A stretch of 64,000 nucleotides of DNA, taken from assembly GCA_013368315.1 (NCBI GenBank), contig JAACJM010000041.1:372001-436000 (forward strand). Direction: 5' to 3'. The position numbers and the translations under genes were made by a program. Origin of the DNA: Tetrapyrgos nigripes (lineage: Eukaryota > Basidiomycota > Agaricomycetes > Agaricales > Campanellaceae). Below, piece after piece: positions 45,657 through 56,976 of this stretch. Every line of letters begins with the position of its first letter. Position 1 is the first letter of the stretch. The notes under the pieces were generated by a model that worked only from the letters and a program-made list of their open reading frames with translations, was not told where the DNA came from and did not search any database.

Positions 45657-46638
45657 CGTCTTAACTCTTGAGTGAAAATGTGGAAGAATAAGAGAAAACT
45701 CGAGATTTTTTCCCACCTGTGTCTTTAGACCCAACGAAATCCCTGAAAAACCCTCCTTCTGCAGCAGCACCTGAAAGCCTAAGACGTGTTAGGGCTGGCC
45801 CTGTTATGGCAACATGCATTGTGTTGGCAGTTCTGATGTCCACCTGACGTCGCAAGCACTGTGTGCTGTTGCGAGTCGTGAAGAAACAGGAAACGGCAGT
45901 CCAGGTCATCGCTGAAGGCAGAGGCAGACATAGATATAGACGTGGACGTGGAAGTGGTTTTGGGTTTTGGCGTATACGTGGAACGTGCAGGGGTTGGAAG
46001 GAACGGAGTTAGAGGACGCAGGCAGGCCTGGGTTGAAAATTGGAAGGTGGGATATCGGAATGGATATGGACGTAGCCAGACCGTGAACAGTTGAATAGAC
46101 GAATTTGGTCTCGGTCTCAGTCCTCGGTGCGCGTCCCCCAGCTTGAAGTGACACTCCAAAAGGTTCCCTCCTACAACTGTGAAGTTTGTAACTGTCAAGA
46201 GTTGGTCGATATTGATGCCAGCTAAGGCAAAGCGAGCTCAGTAAGAACATCAACGGGTCTTGATTTGGCCAAGATTGGGTTGACGCTGGAATGGAAGGAA
46301 GGAGGGAAAGAAGAGAAGTTGAAGAGAAGGATGGGATGGAATTGGAGGAGATTTGGGACAGGGACAGTGTTGAGACAGCCTAGCGCATGATAGGAATAGT
46401 GTCTATTATTGCCATGGATACGACTTCGAGTGAAGATTACTGTGGTCTGGAGTATTGTGTTCTCGTGTGTCTGGTACCGTACATGGACAACCCCGTTATA
46501 AGACTTGGAGGTGTTCAGAGGTGTAATGGGAGGAAGGAGAACAGTTACTGTAGCGAAAATCTTTAGAAAAAGAATCCTTAAAGGAAGGAAGGAAAGAAAG
46601 AGATGCACCTTGCCTTGCTCGTTCTTCCATGTAATGTC
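45657..46638 (-). other. Possible interrupted host gene, unassigned
   Basis: Minus-strand frames here read ALAGINIDQLLTVTNFTVVG then GNLLECHFKLGDAHRG (about 46230-46130), and MTWTAVSCFFTTRNSTQC (45909). Across the copia insertion the minus-strand text continues DEDVPIAAQCQCPHAYNLAV (about 37540-37470). This would suit a gene split by copia-1, but no family or consistent exon set was established. Confidence 0.25.
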
Positions 46639-47488
46639 TAGGGCTCCTGGCGGATCGGATTCGACTCGGATGCGGATGCATCTGCTCGGATTTGGTCAGT
46701 CAAACATCCCAATCCGCATCTGCGGATGGCATCCGACAATCCGTCGGATTAATCTGCGGATAGTAGCCACCTGTGCTGTGTTGTAACACTGAGCCTGTTT
46801 CTACACTTTTTTTGATTCTTTTAGTGTAATTTTGTCTATTACTATGCTCTGATGTACAGTACTTATGGTAATTACTGAATTTCTCAAGTACAAAGTCTTT
46901 TTGGTTTCTAAACGAGAGAGGTTCTCACGCTTGTTTTTGGTCTATATCCTGCTGTTCGAAAGCACACGTTGCTTTTGGAGATACAAAAATCGAGAATGAT
47001 ATATATCACTGGGTGCAAACACTTGTAATTCCTTGGATATACAGAGGAATTACAGAAGACTTACACTGGTACACTCAATATGTAAGTCCACTTGACTTAC
47101 TGAAGTATTACCAGAGACCAAGAAAAATAGAACAATTATATATGACCATTGTAAGGCATGAAGTCTCACAGTGGTCCTTGGTAATACTTCAGTAAGTCAA
47201 GTGGACTTACATATTGAGTGTACCAGTGTAAGTCTTGTGTAATTCCTCTGTATATCCAAGGAATTACAAGTGTTTGCACCCAGTGTATAGTACCTTGGGC
47301 AAGCCCGAGACTGATCCAACAACCATTGGACAATGCCTTCCCACGTCATTAATCCATCCGCAGATAATCCTCGGATTGGTCGGATGGTATCCGCCGGATA
47401 TTGAGCTCTCAGAGAAGCCATCTGCTATCCGAATCCGAGTGGCTATCGCTCGGATGCTCGGATGCCATCTGATCCGCCAGGAGCCCGA
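46639..47488. mobile_element. Non-autonomous hAT-like element
   Basis: 850 bp flanked by an 8-bp duplication gtaatgtc (46631-46638 and 47489-47496). Ends are TAGGGCTCCTGGCGGATC and, in reverse, TCGGGCTCCTGGCGGATC. Subterminal parts are rich in CGGAT/ATCCG repeats. The 8-bp duplication and YAGGG-like ends fit hAT elements; no transposase inside. A 114-bp-arm foldback is nested in it. Confidence 0.88.
47007..47285. repeat. Near-perfect foldback element nested in the hAT-like element
   Basis: Arms 47007-47120 and 47172-47285 (114 bp each) are reverse complements with only a few mismatches, around a 51-base loop. Ends CACTGGGTGC...GCACCCAGTG, flanked by tat on both sides, a possible 3-bp duplication. 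No coding capacity. Confidence 0.85.
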
Positions 47489-47496
47489 GTAATGTC

Positions 47497-47878
47497 CACC
47501 TCATGTACCCGACAGTGCCCCCAGGCCGGGTCTTACAGCTTCAAACCCTTCCTAGAACACTATATCCACTCCTTCCAGAACATGGTTATCGACTCCATTG
47601 GGTAGTGCCCAAGACTCTTCGCCCGGAGGCCAGGCTGGAAATGGGGGGTTGATAAGATGGCTGCAGACTGACTTTGTGCCCACTGCTCTGACAGTCGCGT
47701 TGATGGAGTCAAAGGAACAACGCCTGGTACCCACAGAATTGTTTTGATAGTTTGGCAGAGGCTTACACCTCAGATAAATACGAATTGTGACCGTGAAGCG
47801 GCTTTTGATGAAAGGACAGCGGCTATAGTATGAATACCGTCCACCACTGCAAATTTCATGTCCATTTGGTTGTGTTTG
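47497..47878 (-). other. Spacer with an unassigned minus-strand frame
   Basis: A 109-codon frame (47552-47881) reads MQTQPNGHEICSGGRYSYYS and later FPAWPPGEESWALPNG. It has several Cys but no recognised family, and its start coincides with the Plavaka left border. Not called as a gene. Confidence 0.3.
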
Positions 47879-48348
47879 CATCAGTAAAATTCCATTATTG
47901 TCTGAGGAGTCTGGGTAAGACTCCTCAGACCTTACAGACTCAGAGACCCGAGTCTACCTAGGGATCGGTAGGAGTCACGAGTCAGACGCAACGAAGTCTG
48001 GATGAAGAAACGTGACTGACACTTACATGTCTGTTCCCAGACCTTTACAGATATCTGTCGCAAGTCCATAGGGTCTGTCGTGTTCTGTTCAGACATCTGC
48101 GTGCGCTCTTGGTCTCATATAATGAATAGATAGATCAATAAATAGGTTTACTATTAGTACTTACTATACATACCATACATACATAGATAATAATAGTAAT
48201 GATACCGATAATAATTCGACAGGAAGTAACACTATTCTCTGTGAGATGTACTCAGGAAAGAATTAAAGGATACACTGCGATGCACATACCTTAATACCGG
48301 CTCTCCTCCATTTCCTCCACCTCTCCACTTTCTTCTTCAACCGATGTC

Positions 48349-48416
48349 TTGTCCTTCTTGTTCTTGTTCTTGTTCTTGTTCTTGTCCTCGTCCTTGTCCT
48401 CGTTCTCGTCCTCATC
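48349..48416. repeat. (TTCTTG)n-like low-complexity repeat
   Basis: Run of TTCTTG and TCCTCG hexamers; on the minus strand it would encode Lys/Asn/Asp/Glu repeats. Confidence 0.65.
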
Positions 48417-48426
48417 TCCGACGTCT

Positions 48427-51400
48427 TCAAACATCCTCTTTCTGATCACCTTTGGCGCCGCTCTCCTCGTTCTCCCGGTTCTCCTCGTCTACCTCATCCT
48501 CATCTTCACAATCCTCTCCCTTGCCATTCTCATCAGATCTTCTGGCAACTAAACATGAATCCCCAACATCCTTTCCAGTTTCCTCAGCGACCTCCTCCCC
48601 ACTGTCTGAGTCATCCGCATAAATCTGTTCAATGGTCTCGGCAGCTTCATCCTCAGTCACCGGTGCAGAAACAGCGGTAGCAAGGCACCAGCCAAATACA
48701 ATTAATTACTGATTTAATCGATTGATTATGATTAAAATTACCATTATAATTACAGATCCCTGTAATCAACCACTAACCGATTACTAATGGGTAATTAATT
48801 AGTCCAACATATGGAGTACTGAGAGTGTATTCTGGCCCTCATTATCACTGCAAAAAGAGTCTTACTTTACCTGTTCAGTATATTTAATCAACATCTCTTA
48901 CTCAAAACTTATTCAGCTTGAGTTGACTAGGCAGACACAGCCTGGTACCATGTTCTTTCACCATAGCCACAAAGTTATTGTAGCAAAACTTGGATAGAAC
49001 TGGCCTCAGAATAGCTGAAGTATTGTCCAGCCAGATAAGTGGAAACTTTGTAAAGGCTTAAGTGACACTGTCTACAACTGTCTATTCCTAACATTCCTAA
49101 GTACTGTTCCAATTAGTGACAGTATAGCATGCTCCTGTCAGTTCATGCAAGGGAAAGTGACTCAATCCATGTAGAATGCATAATTTCAGATAGAGTAGAC
49201 TTGTATTCAGTTTCTGATAACTGATTTCAAGCTACATTTTCATTGTTACAAAAATCCCAATTAATTAGAAATTATAATCAGTTATTAATCAATTAAATTC
49301 CAATTCCAATTAAATACTGGTATTCCAGTAATTGTAATGTAATTGGTTGGAGCCTTAAGCGGTAGCCAATGCCGTTTTCGTACTCCCACTGAACACCTCC
49401 TCCATGTTGTCCACCTTCTCAAAAAACATCTTCCACCAATCATCGCCTAAACCTTGAAGGGTCTTCTCATATTTGGTTGTCCGCTTGACATCGACAAATT
49501 TGCCATTGATATTTGCCCGGTAATCGCCCCAGTTCTTGACGGAAAACTTGTGCGCCGCTTTTCTTGGGTCATACAGGTTGACCCCCGGTTGTCCAGAAGC
49601 CAAGGGCCTGCTCTACCTACAGCCAAAGCTTTAGCTTGTAGGATTTGAATACCAAACACACTCACCGAGATGATAGAAAGCAGAACGGCTGCCAGGGGAC
49701 GTTCATCTGAGCGTAGTTTTTTGTCCAAAGCGGAGAGACCGCGCGGTTTGATGTAGTGGGCCTTAGCGAACGTATAAATGATGAGAGGACTGCGAAAAAT
49801 GCCCTGCGAGGAGAGGTTAGAAAATATCATGAGGTTGAAGCTTACTTACTTTGCCTTTGCCTTTGATATGGTCATAATCCTTGAATAGAAAGGCCTCGAC
49901 GTCCTTGTGGTTTTTTGCAAGGTAAGATTGAGCAAAAAAAGCGATGTCGTCTGCTTCGCGGAGTCTTTCTGGGTTTAGGTCGATTAACCATTTGATGGTG
50001 TCTTGACCTGCTGATCCCAACGCTGAGCGCCAGTTGCTCATCGAGTAGCCCATCTTAAATAAAAAGTGGTTAGAGGGGACAGATAAAATTAAAAGTAGAC
50101 CATGCACCAAACTGTTCCATACATCCCTACCATCAGCTGTATATTTTCCTTGTCCAAAGACCATGTCAAGAATTGCTTGCTGGTCCTCAACATCGAGCCC
50201 AACCCAGGCGGGGAGTATTCCAGCACGTTGTTGAAGTAAAGGTACGACTGAAGACTTCCACGTAACTTTGCTACAAGGTAGATGTTTTAGTTTCCATTTC
50301 TTATCCCCGTCGCGAGCTTCTTTTGCCATTTTGTGTTTCTTGGACGCGGTGTGCTCGACCTTAATGGGTACCTGCAGATGGAGTAGAGTACACATTAATT
50401 ACAACAATGGATAGAAAAATGTACTCACGTCTTCGAGCTTAACCGAGGTCTTTGAATTGGTCACTCCCAAATGCTCAACAGCAGCGTTTTCATCCTTCAT
50501 GCCACCAAATTTCACCATACTATCCTCATTGGCATCAGTGTCAGACGGTGCAGTGGCCATGGAAACATTGCTGGAGGCAGTGGACACGCTACGAGAGTGG
50601 ATGAAAGTTTTGTTGAGACCAGAAGGAACCACAGGTGCCTTGGAAGGCTTTTTTGCAGGTTTCTTCTGTTTCCCGTCCGTCCTAGAAGAGTAAACAGTAA
50701 TCGGTGTGAGTATTAGTTCCTGTCTTTAATGACCACTCACGGTTGGGAGGATTGAGGGCCTGACGACGCTTTGCGCTTGTGATGGTCTCTGTCATCTGGC
50801 GTTCCCGTTGCCGCTTTGGTCACGCGCTGGGTATTGATGTCGTCTCTTGTCTTTTTTGTCACCTGATCGTTCTCAATGTCAACGTCGAATCCTACCTCAA
50901 CTTGAAGGTCCTGCAGAGAGGGAGCTGAGAAGTGGAAGGTACGTCGTGTATATCATTCAATGGAGCGGACCAGGCTTGAATGACCTACCGTCAGGCATGG
51001 TAACATTGGACTTGGTACTGGAGTCTGAGTCGTCGGCATAGCTATTATCGGCGTCTTTCTTCTTCTGTTATATAGGTAAGACTCTATCTCTGGCCGTATG
51101 TGACATGCTCACCTGGTACTTTGCAGTAGTTTTACTGCTGGCAATAGACTTGTTTTTGATTTTACCATGTTGAGCTGCGTTGCCAGCTGGCAAGTTGGGC
51201 TGGGGCTTTTCTGCTCTGAGCTGCTGCTTGTGCTCAACGTCCTCTTGATGCTGGGCATCCTCAATGGCAGCAGCCTTTTTCAGAGCTGCCTCCTTCGAAG
51301 TCTTCACTTTTTGCTTTGCGGCCGCTTTTGCTGGGTTGTCAGTGGCGACTTGTTTGGATGTATGGCGAGGAGCTGGTTGGGAAATGGCACCAGGATGGGT

Positions 51401-51463
51401 GTTTTTGTTTTTGACACGAGTGCCAATTGGAGGGAGAGTCAAATATGTCCTGCCTCCAGACAT
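48427..51463 (-). pseudogene. Plavaka-companion gene, unknown function, disrupted by hAT-like insertion
   Basis: ATG at 51463 gives MSGGRTYLTLPPIGTRVKNK with an Ala/Lys/Gln-rich N-terminus. Several exons then lead to a conserved-looking middle (KVTWKSSVVPLLQQRAGILP, FGQGKYTADGRDVW, GYSMSNWRSALGSAGQDTIK) and GIFRSPLIIYTFAKAHYIKP, ending ...NWGDYRANINGKFVDVKR...TALATA with TAA at 49355-49357. That stop is supplied by the inserted element at 48682-49358. Removing the insertion and one duplication copy puts ALATA in frame with VSAPVTEDEAAETIEQ and a long acidic tail to 48427. A Lys/Asn/Asp/Glu-rich tail may go on to about 48292 in an adjacent frame. A basidiomycete protein family of unknown function is likely; probably a transposon accessory protein. 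Confidence 0.7.
48682..49358. mobile_element. AT-rich hAT-like MITE inside the companion gene
   Basis: 677 bp, flanked by the 8-bp duplication gcggtagc (48674-48681 and 49359-49366). Ends AAGGCACCAGCCAA and, in reverse, TTAAGGCTCCAACCAA. The ends are AT-rich with many TAATTA/ATTACAATTA motifs and partly inverted. No transposase. Its right end supplies the stop codon that truncates the host reading frame. Confidence 0.85.
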
Positions 51464-51649
51464 GATCAGAGTTGAGAGGTGAGTGGTTCAATTTTCACAG
51501 TCATGCATGCAGTCGCTAATGGAGACCAGCGTGGAGCAAACGATGTGCCTGACTGATGCTAGTGTCAGGGTCCCCAAGGTTGGCTTTTATCCGAACCATG
51601 ACCAACTTGTATCCTTCTATTCTACGACAACGCCTCCCTGAAAATCTGT

Positions 51650-54600
51650 CAATCCTTGCAATAAATGTTGCCCGATATCAGGCTGCAAACGACTTTTTCC
51701 AACTCAAAATGCGATTACCATGCACATCCGGAATGATCACGCAAGAAATTGTCATCCAGCTCCTCAATCATCCACTGCAACGACTCAAACAACCTACTCA
51801 AGTTTTCCAACCTTCTGCAGTCCTGAACCCGAGGCAGACTCTTCCATACTCTCTAATCCAGCGAGTCCGATTCTGTCAAGTCCGACGACGTCTGATTGTA
51901 ACTGTGAAGATAGTATTTGTTTCGAAACGGACCATGGAGACGAGTCAGAGAGAGAAGAGAGCCATGAAGGATATCATATTGATGAGCATCCTCTCCTCAA
52001 TGGTATGTATTCGTACAGTGTATTGTTTCTAAAAACTAAAAGTATGTTCTTGCTCTTTCAGGGCAACCCTGCGACCCAAACGGCAACTATCTTCCTGACA
52101 ACATACCACCATCACCCTTCCTCGATCCTCCCACCAATGATTACTCTCCCTACGAGAAACGAACTACTTTTGAATTGGCCAACCTGCTTTTTCGCTGTGA
52201 ACAAATGTCAGGGGGTAACATCGACGACCTACTCCAGATTTGGGTGGCGGATAGTGATGGTGATCCACCTTTTGCCAACAAAGAAGATCTGTACCAAACC
52301 ATCGACAGTACCAAGCTCGGAGATGTACCCTGGGAGTTGTTTTCACTGTCTTACTCAGGAGACCTTGGTTCTTTGCCAGAGCCTTGGATGACAGACAAGT
52401 TTGAAGTACACTATCGAAACCTGGACCTCATCATTCAGAACCAACTTGGAAATTGCGATTTCGCCACTGAGATTGACGTGGCTCCAAAGAAGAAGTTTGA
52501 TGAAAATGGGAGAGTATATGAAAACCTGATGGAAGGGAATTGGATATGGAGGCAAGCGGTGTGTAGATATTTTTCGTATATCTGGGTACTGATGTTGGGT
52601 CATAACAGGATAAACTTTCAAAGGACTCAAATACACATGGGTGTGTTCCCGTTCCCGTTATCTGTGGAAGCAACAAAACTACAGTATCTGTCGCAACCGG
52701 TCAGAACGAATATTATCCTCTCTATATTTCAGCTGGAAACATTCATAACAACGTACATCGGGCACATCGTGATGGACTTTCACTGTGTGCATTTCTTTCA
52801 ATCCCAAAAAGTCGGTGTCTACTTAGTGCTCCTTCTGTCTTTTCAACATCCCAATTGATTACTCATTTCAGCGGACCACGAACATCAAGACAGTGCCCAT
52901 TTCTGTTGATTCCAGAGGCAACTCTTTCACGCTTCATTGCGTGAAGTCTTTCAGCCTCTTCACTATGCCATGACAACCCCAGCAGTCGTACGCTTTGGCG
53001 ATGGACACTATCACCGAGTTGTTTACCTTTTGGGCCCATATATCGCAGATTATCCTGAACAGGTGCAGCTAGCATGTATTGTTCAGAACTGGTGTGGAAG
53101 GTATGATCATATGCTGCCCTAAACTCCTTATTATTCACTCATCCCTCATTCATTTAGATGTACAGCTTTGTCTTCCAATCTGGATGGTCCAGGTGATCGG
53201 TGGACCCACACATTGACATCTGCGCTGATGGATGCACTGGACTCAAAACAGCTTTGGGATAATTATGGTATTGTAGATGGTATAATGGTATGGAATCCGT
53301 GTAGCATTTCATGACAGATATGGCACTGATTTTGCTTTTCCAGCCATTCACCCATTATTTTCTGAATGCAGATATCCATGAACTCTTAGCACCGGACCTC
53401 TTACATCAAATCATCAAGGGCACTTTTAAGGACCATCTCGTTACATGGGTTGAAGAATGGATTGACCAGAACCATAGTAAATCTGAAGCAAAAAAGATCA
53501 AGGCTGAAATAGATTGAAGGTTTGCTCTATTCCATTTTTTGTTCTTCTGTAATACTAACCTCAATTCCGTCTTCTAGAATTGCAGCTGTACCCTACTTTC
53601 TGAATCTTTGTCGCTTTCCGCAAGGCCGTGGCTTCAAACAATGGACCGGCGATGACTCTAAAGCACTCATGAAGGTATGCAAGTATTTTTAAAATTATAT
53701 TCATTACTCTGACTGTTGTTTTAGGTCTATCTCCCTGCTATAAGTGGTATTGTACCTCCTCAAATGGTCTGTGCCTTTGCAGCATTTCTCAATTTCTGTT
53801 ACCTTGTCTGTCGCAACATTATCAACCAGGACACCCTTGATGCGATTGATGCAGCAGTCGCTGACTTTCATCGGGAATGCATTATATTTGCAGACGTGGG
53901 TGTATGTAATCAGGAAACTGGCTTTTCATTGCCTCGTCAGCATCCCCTCACCCACTACCATCATCTCATTGAAGAGTTTGGTGCACCGAATGGGCTCTGC
54001 TCTTCAATCACAGAGTCCAAACACATCAAGGCGGTCAAACAACCTTGGCGGCGATCCAGTCATTTCGAAGCTCTGGGTCAAATGCTCACAGTCAATCAAT
54101 GGCTAGACAAATTGACTGCGGTACGGGTTAACTTCTGCAGCCGTGGCATGCTTGCTGGACCCCTCTCAGAGACGGCTGACATTATAATGGGTCGGTTACC
54201 TCCTAATGATGAGGAAGATGATGATGGCGGTGACATTGAAGGCTGAGACATAATGGGTGAAGTTAAATTAGCTCATTGTCGAAGTACGGATACTCTTTTT
54301 TCTTACCTGTTTATTGACTGATTTTGCTTGTAGTTCATGGTTTACCAACGGAGATGGAGGAGTTGGCCCATCACATAGATGTCCCGCAACTACCCTTCCT
54401 CATAAGACGGTTCTTGTACCAGCAAGACTATCCCGATGCAGACCAAAATGCCCCTATCCTTCCCAGCCAACTACCTCATTATACTGGGCCAGTACACATC
54501 TATCCCTCTGCAGTGGCTACCTTTTACGCACCAAGTGACAAGTCTGGCATTGGTGGCTTGATGCGTGAGCGTATCCGATCTGTTTCGACATGGAGAAAAG

Positions 54601-54908
54601 GTGCCGCGCGTCGAGACTGTGTGTATGTTGAGGGTGACCCTACCCAACTGGGCTTCCGTGGGCTACTCGTTGCACGAGTGATGTTGTTCTTCAGCATCAA
54701 GCATCGCAAAGATCTACGGCGCTTTCCATGTGCACTTGTCACCTGGTTCTCAGCCTGGGGTGATGAACCCTGCTCAGATACCAGAATGTGGAGAGTAACC
54801 CCTGATGTAGGAAGGGACGGTATACGCACTCTGGATGTCATTCACTTGGATACAATTCTTCGAGGAGCTCATTTAATTGGTAATGCTGGAAGTACTTATT
54901 TACCTTGA
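51650..54908 (+). pseudogene. Plavaka transposase, one in-frame stop
   Basis: Cut-and-paste transposase of the Plavaka family. A C2H2 finger (CPISGCKRLF...HIRNDH, about 51680-51738) opens the protein. A Ser/Pro/acidic linker follows, then FELANLLFRCEQMSGGNIDD, LFSLSYSGDLGSLPEPWMTD and, after introns, MTTPAVVRFGDGHYHRVVYL, LGPYIADYPEQVQLACIVQN and the hallmark ELLAPDLLHQIIKGTFKDH. RFPQGRGFKQWTGDDSKALM, HPLTHYHHLIEEFGAPNGLC and SESKHIKAVK-like motifs come next. The C-terminal part reads LFFSIKHRKDLRRFPCALVT and VIHLDTILRGAHLI, with the stop at 54908. A TGA at 52907-52909 (FC-stop-FQRQLFHAS) interrupts a conserved block and fits CGA to TGA. The true start lies upstream of 51650 and is not resolved. 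Confidence 0.85.
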
Positions 54909-55313
54909 GGTTTTCGGGCCACAGAGAGTTTGGATGCTTTCACTTCATACTTTGTTAATAACTTAGCAGATCATCACACTCATGAAATAGTATTCTGATT
55001 TCTTCATACATCTCGTCGCTGTAGGGTGCTTGTGGCAGTGAGTTTCTGGAATGAGTCCAAATAAGGAAGGAGCCATGCAGCTTGCACTCAGTTGCGTTTT
55101 ACGGACTCAAAGCTCACTCGAGATCCCACAGATTTCATTGGTCCATCAGACCTTCGTGTGCTCATTCACCAGACAGTTTACAGACTTCAGACTCTACAGA
55201 TACATTGGCCACAGACCATAGACTCGACAGATACTCTAGTACAGATCAAAGACTTGTCAGACTCGGCCTGCCAGACGCCAGACAGCCCAGATAATGTTGC
55301 AATTTTACTGATG

Positions 55314-55567
55314 TGGTCTCACCACGAGACTGCCAAAATCCATGGCACACACAACGTTTTGTCCATTCCCTCATCATTTTCAGCACCGAATACCTACGAA
55401 AAGTCATTAAAGCCTGTCTATGCTGTATATACATCAATGTGTTATAAATTTGTCCATTAACCCTGACCATATCCTACCAAATTACCCATATCTTCATCAC
55501 TTTCTAGTAATTCCTTCTCTTCCAAGTCTGTCTCCTCCACATTCGAGCTCTCTGCTGTGTAATAAGG
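55314..55567. other. Spacer between Plavaka and gypsy-3
   Basis: 254 bp, nothing recognisable. Confidence 0.4.
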
Positions 55568-56976
55568 TGTCATGAATCGCCACTCTTCCCTATTCTATGA
55601 AGGCTTTGTGGGCCACCGCTTCGCATGGCAATAACGAGGCCCATATTTGATTAGTACATTTTCCCCCAGCATGCAAGAAATGGCACGGAGATCAGCCAGA
55701 GGAGGTCAAAACATAGTTATGAAATCAAATCCAGATTCTTGACCGATACTGCCTTTGCTGAGTGCCGATGGAAGCTATTGACCTTCGGGAATAACAATAA
55801 CATCCTGAGGCTGAACCCTGGCAAATGGCAGAAAGAAGACCGGATGCCGACTATCCCAATTCTAGAGTATTATATTGTTATTGCTAGCTTGGAATTCAGG
55901 AGATAATCGGATAAGAGCCTGTACTTGGGCATCGACGAAAAAATAAGTTTGAGTACTTGAGACAACCGAAAATTAAGACAAAAAACTGTTATAGTGATTA
56001 GTGAATGCAGAAGGGTACACACCGTGCAAGCATCCAAGAAAGAGGAGTGACACTTGACGATCAATGACACATGTTCGGGAATGCATTGGGGAGCGAAACG
56101 ACATAGCCACAAGGAGAAACTGTGTGTAAAGAATGTTGTTTGTCTGACTCGGATTTGACCAGAGATAGTCGAAATCTGGCATAGTCTAATTTTCTGACAT
56201 TTTCTGAGGGAAAGGCTTCAAGCTCAGATTCGCTCAGATTTTTAGATATCCTTCAGAAAATACTTAGTCGGAATTAGTCGACATCGATTTCACTGGGTAT
56301 CAGGCTTTGAGATATAGGTATGGAAATGGGAGAAGTGACATGCAGTGTGTACTGAGACGTAGAAGTAGGCCGAGTGAATGGTGAGGGTGGTGGAAGGATG
56401 TTTGGTGCGGTTGATTGCCTACAGCCTGGGGAGACAAATAAAGCTGACATAATATATGGGAACTGAACGGGACTAGTTCAGTACTGGCTCCTATCAAATT
56501 CCGAGTTGGAAATTAGTAAGAAAATCTGTATATCCAAATTGCATAGCCACACACAGAAACATCAGATTATAAGAACGAGACCCTAAAGGGCCTCGTAATT
56601 TCCTAACTCCATAGACTACTATTCATTTCTTTCATACTCTCACCATCATCTTCCTTGTCTATGGTTACCATCACTTGATCTGACATGTACATCATTTATC
56701 TCCGATTCCTATCTCCATGGACATTCTCACCTATTCACTTGTTCTCAATTCACTTCTTTCATATATATACCAAGGGGCTTGTAACTAGTTCTTTAGTCTG
56801 TTCACTTCGTCTCCACTCCACTCTCAGTACAGTGCAGTGTCGAGCATAGTCAGCTACTCGTTCTTTCTTGTCTTTACTATTCTCTATATCTTTCTCTCGT
56901 CTCATTGTAACCATCAATCTATCTTGCTCATCGTGTAACTTGGGTGGTTATTTGCTAAGTGACAATGTTCTTGACA
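55568..56976 (+). repeat. gypsy-3 5' LTR, split by an R1 insertion
   Basis: Begins TGTCATGAATCGCCACTC at 55568, like the gypsy-1 LTR in the same sense, is interrupted at 55607, and resumes at 56599 through TATCTCCATGGACATTCTCA, TTCACTTCGTCTCC and ACTTGGGTGGTTAT, ending TTCTTGACA at 56976. The rest of the LTR is clearly homologous to, but diverged from, gypsy-1. Confidence 0.8.
55608..56598 (+). repeat. Dispersed repeat family R1, copy C, inserted in the gypsy-3 LTR
   Basis: Starts GTGGGCCACCGCTTCGCATG, then GCAATAACGAGGCCC, and ends GCATAGCCACACACAGAAAC...TAAGAACGAGACCCTAAAGGGCCTCGTAA. It is 991 bp, longer than copies A and B, and holds a second inner CATAGCCACA...TGTAAAGAA module near 56102-56135, so it may be composite. 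Flanked by ttt on both sides (weak 3-bp duplication). Confidence 0.65.

Larger units (their letters stand above)
47879..55313 (+). mobile_element. Plavaka DNA transposon, 7.4 kb
   Basis: Terminal inverted repeats CATCAGTAAAATT at 47879-47891 and its reverse complement at 55301-55313. They are followed inside by TTATTGTCTG/TTATCTG-type sequence and dense subterminal GTCTG/CAGAC copies (47895-48100 and 55140-55290), as in CACTA-like elements. It contains a Plavaka transposase (+) and a divergently transcribed companion gene (-), about 190 bp apart at their 5' ends. A 2-bp tg flank on each side is the only candidate duplication. Class assignment rests on the transposase; exact termini are inferred. 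Confidence 0.75.

Noticed and set aside
51650..54908. KDZ (Kyakuja-Dileera-Zisupton) transposase
   Set aside because: The motifs LLHQIIKGTFKDH and GFKQWTGDDSKALM and the C2H2 start fit Plavaka; no CxC Cys-rich domains of KDZ proteins are seen.
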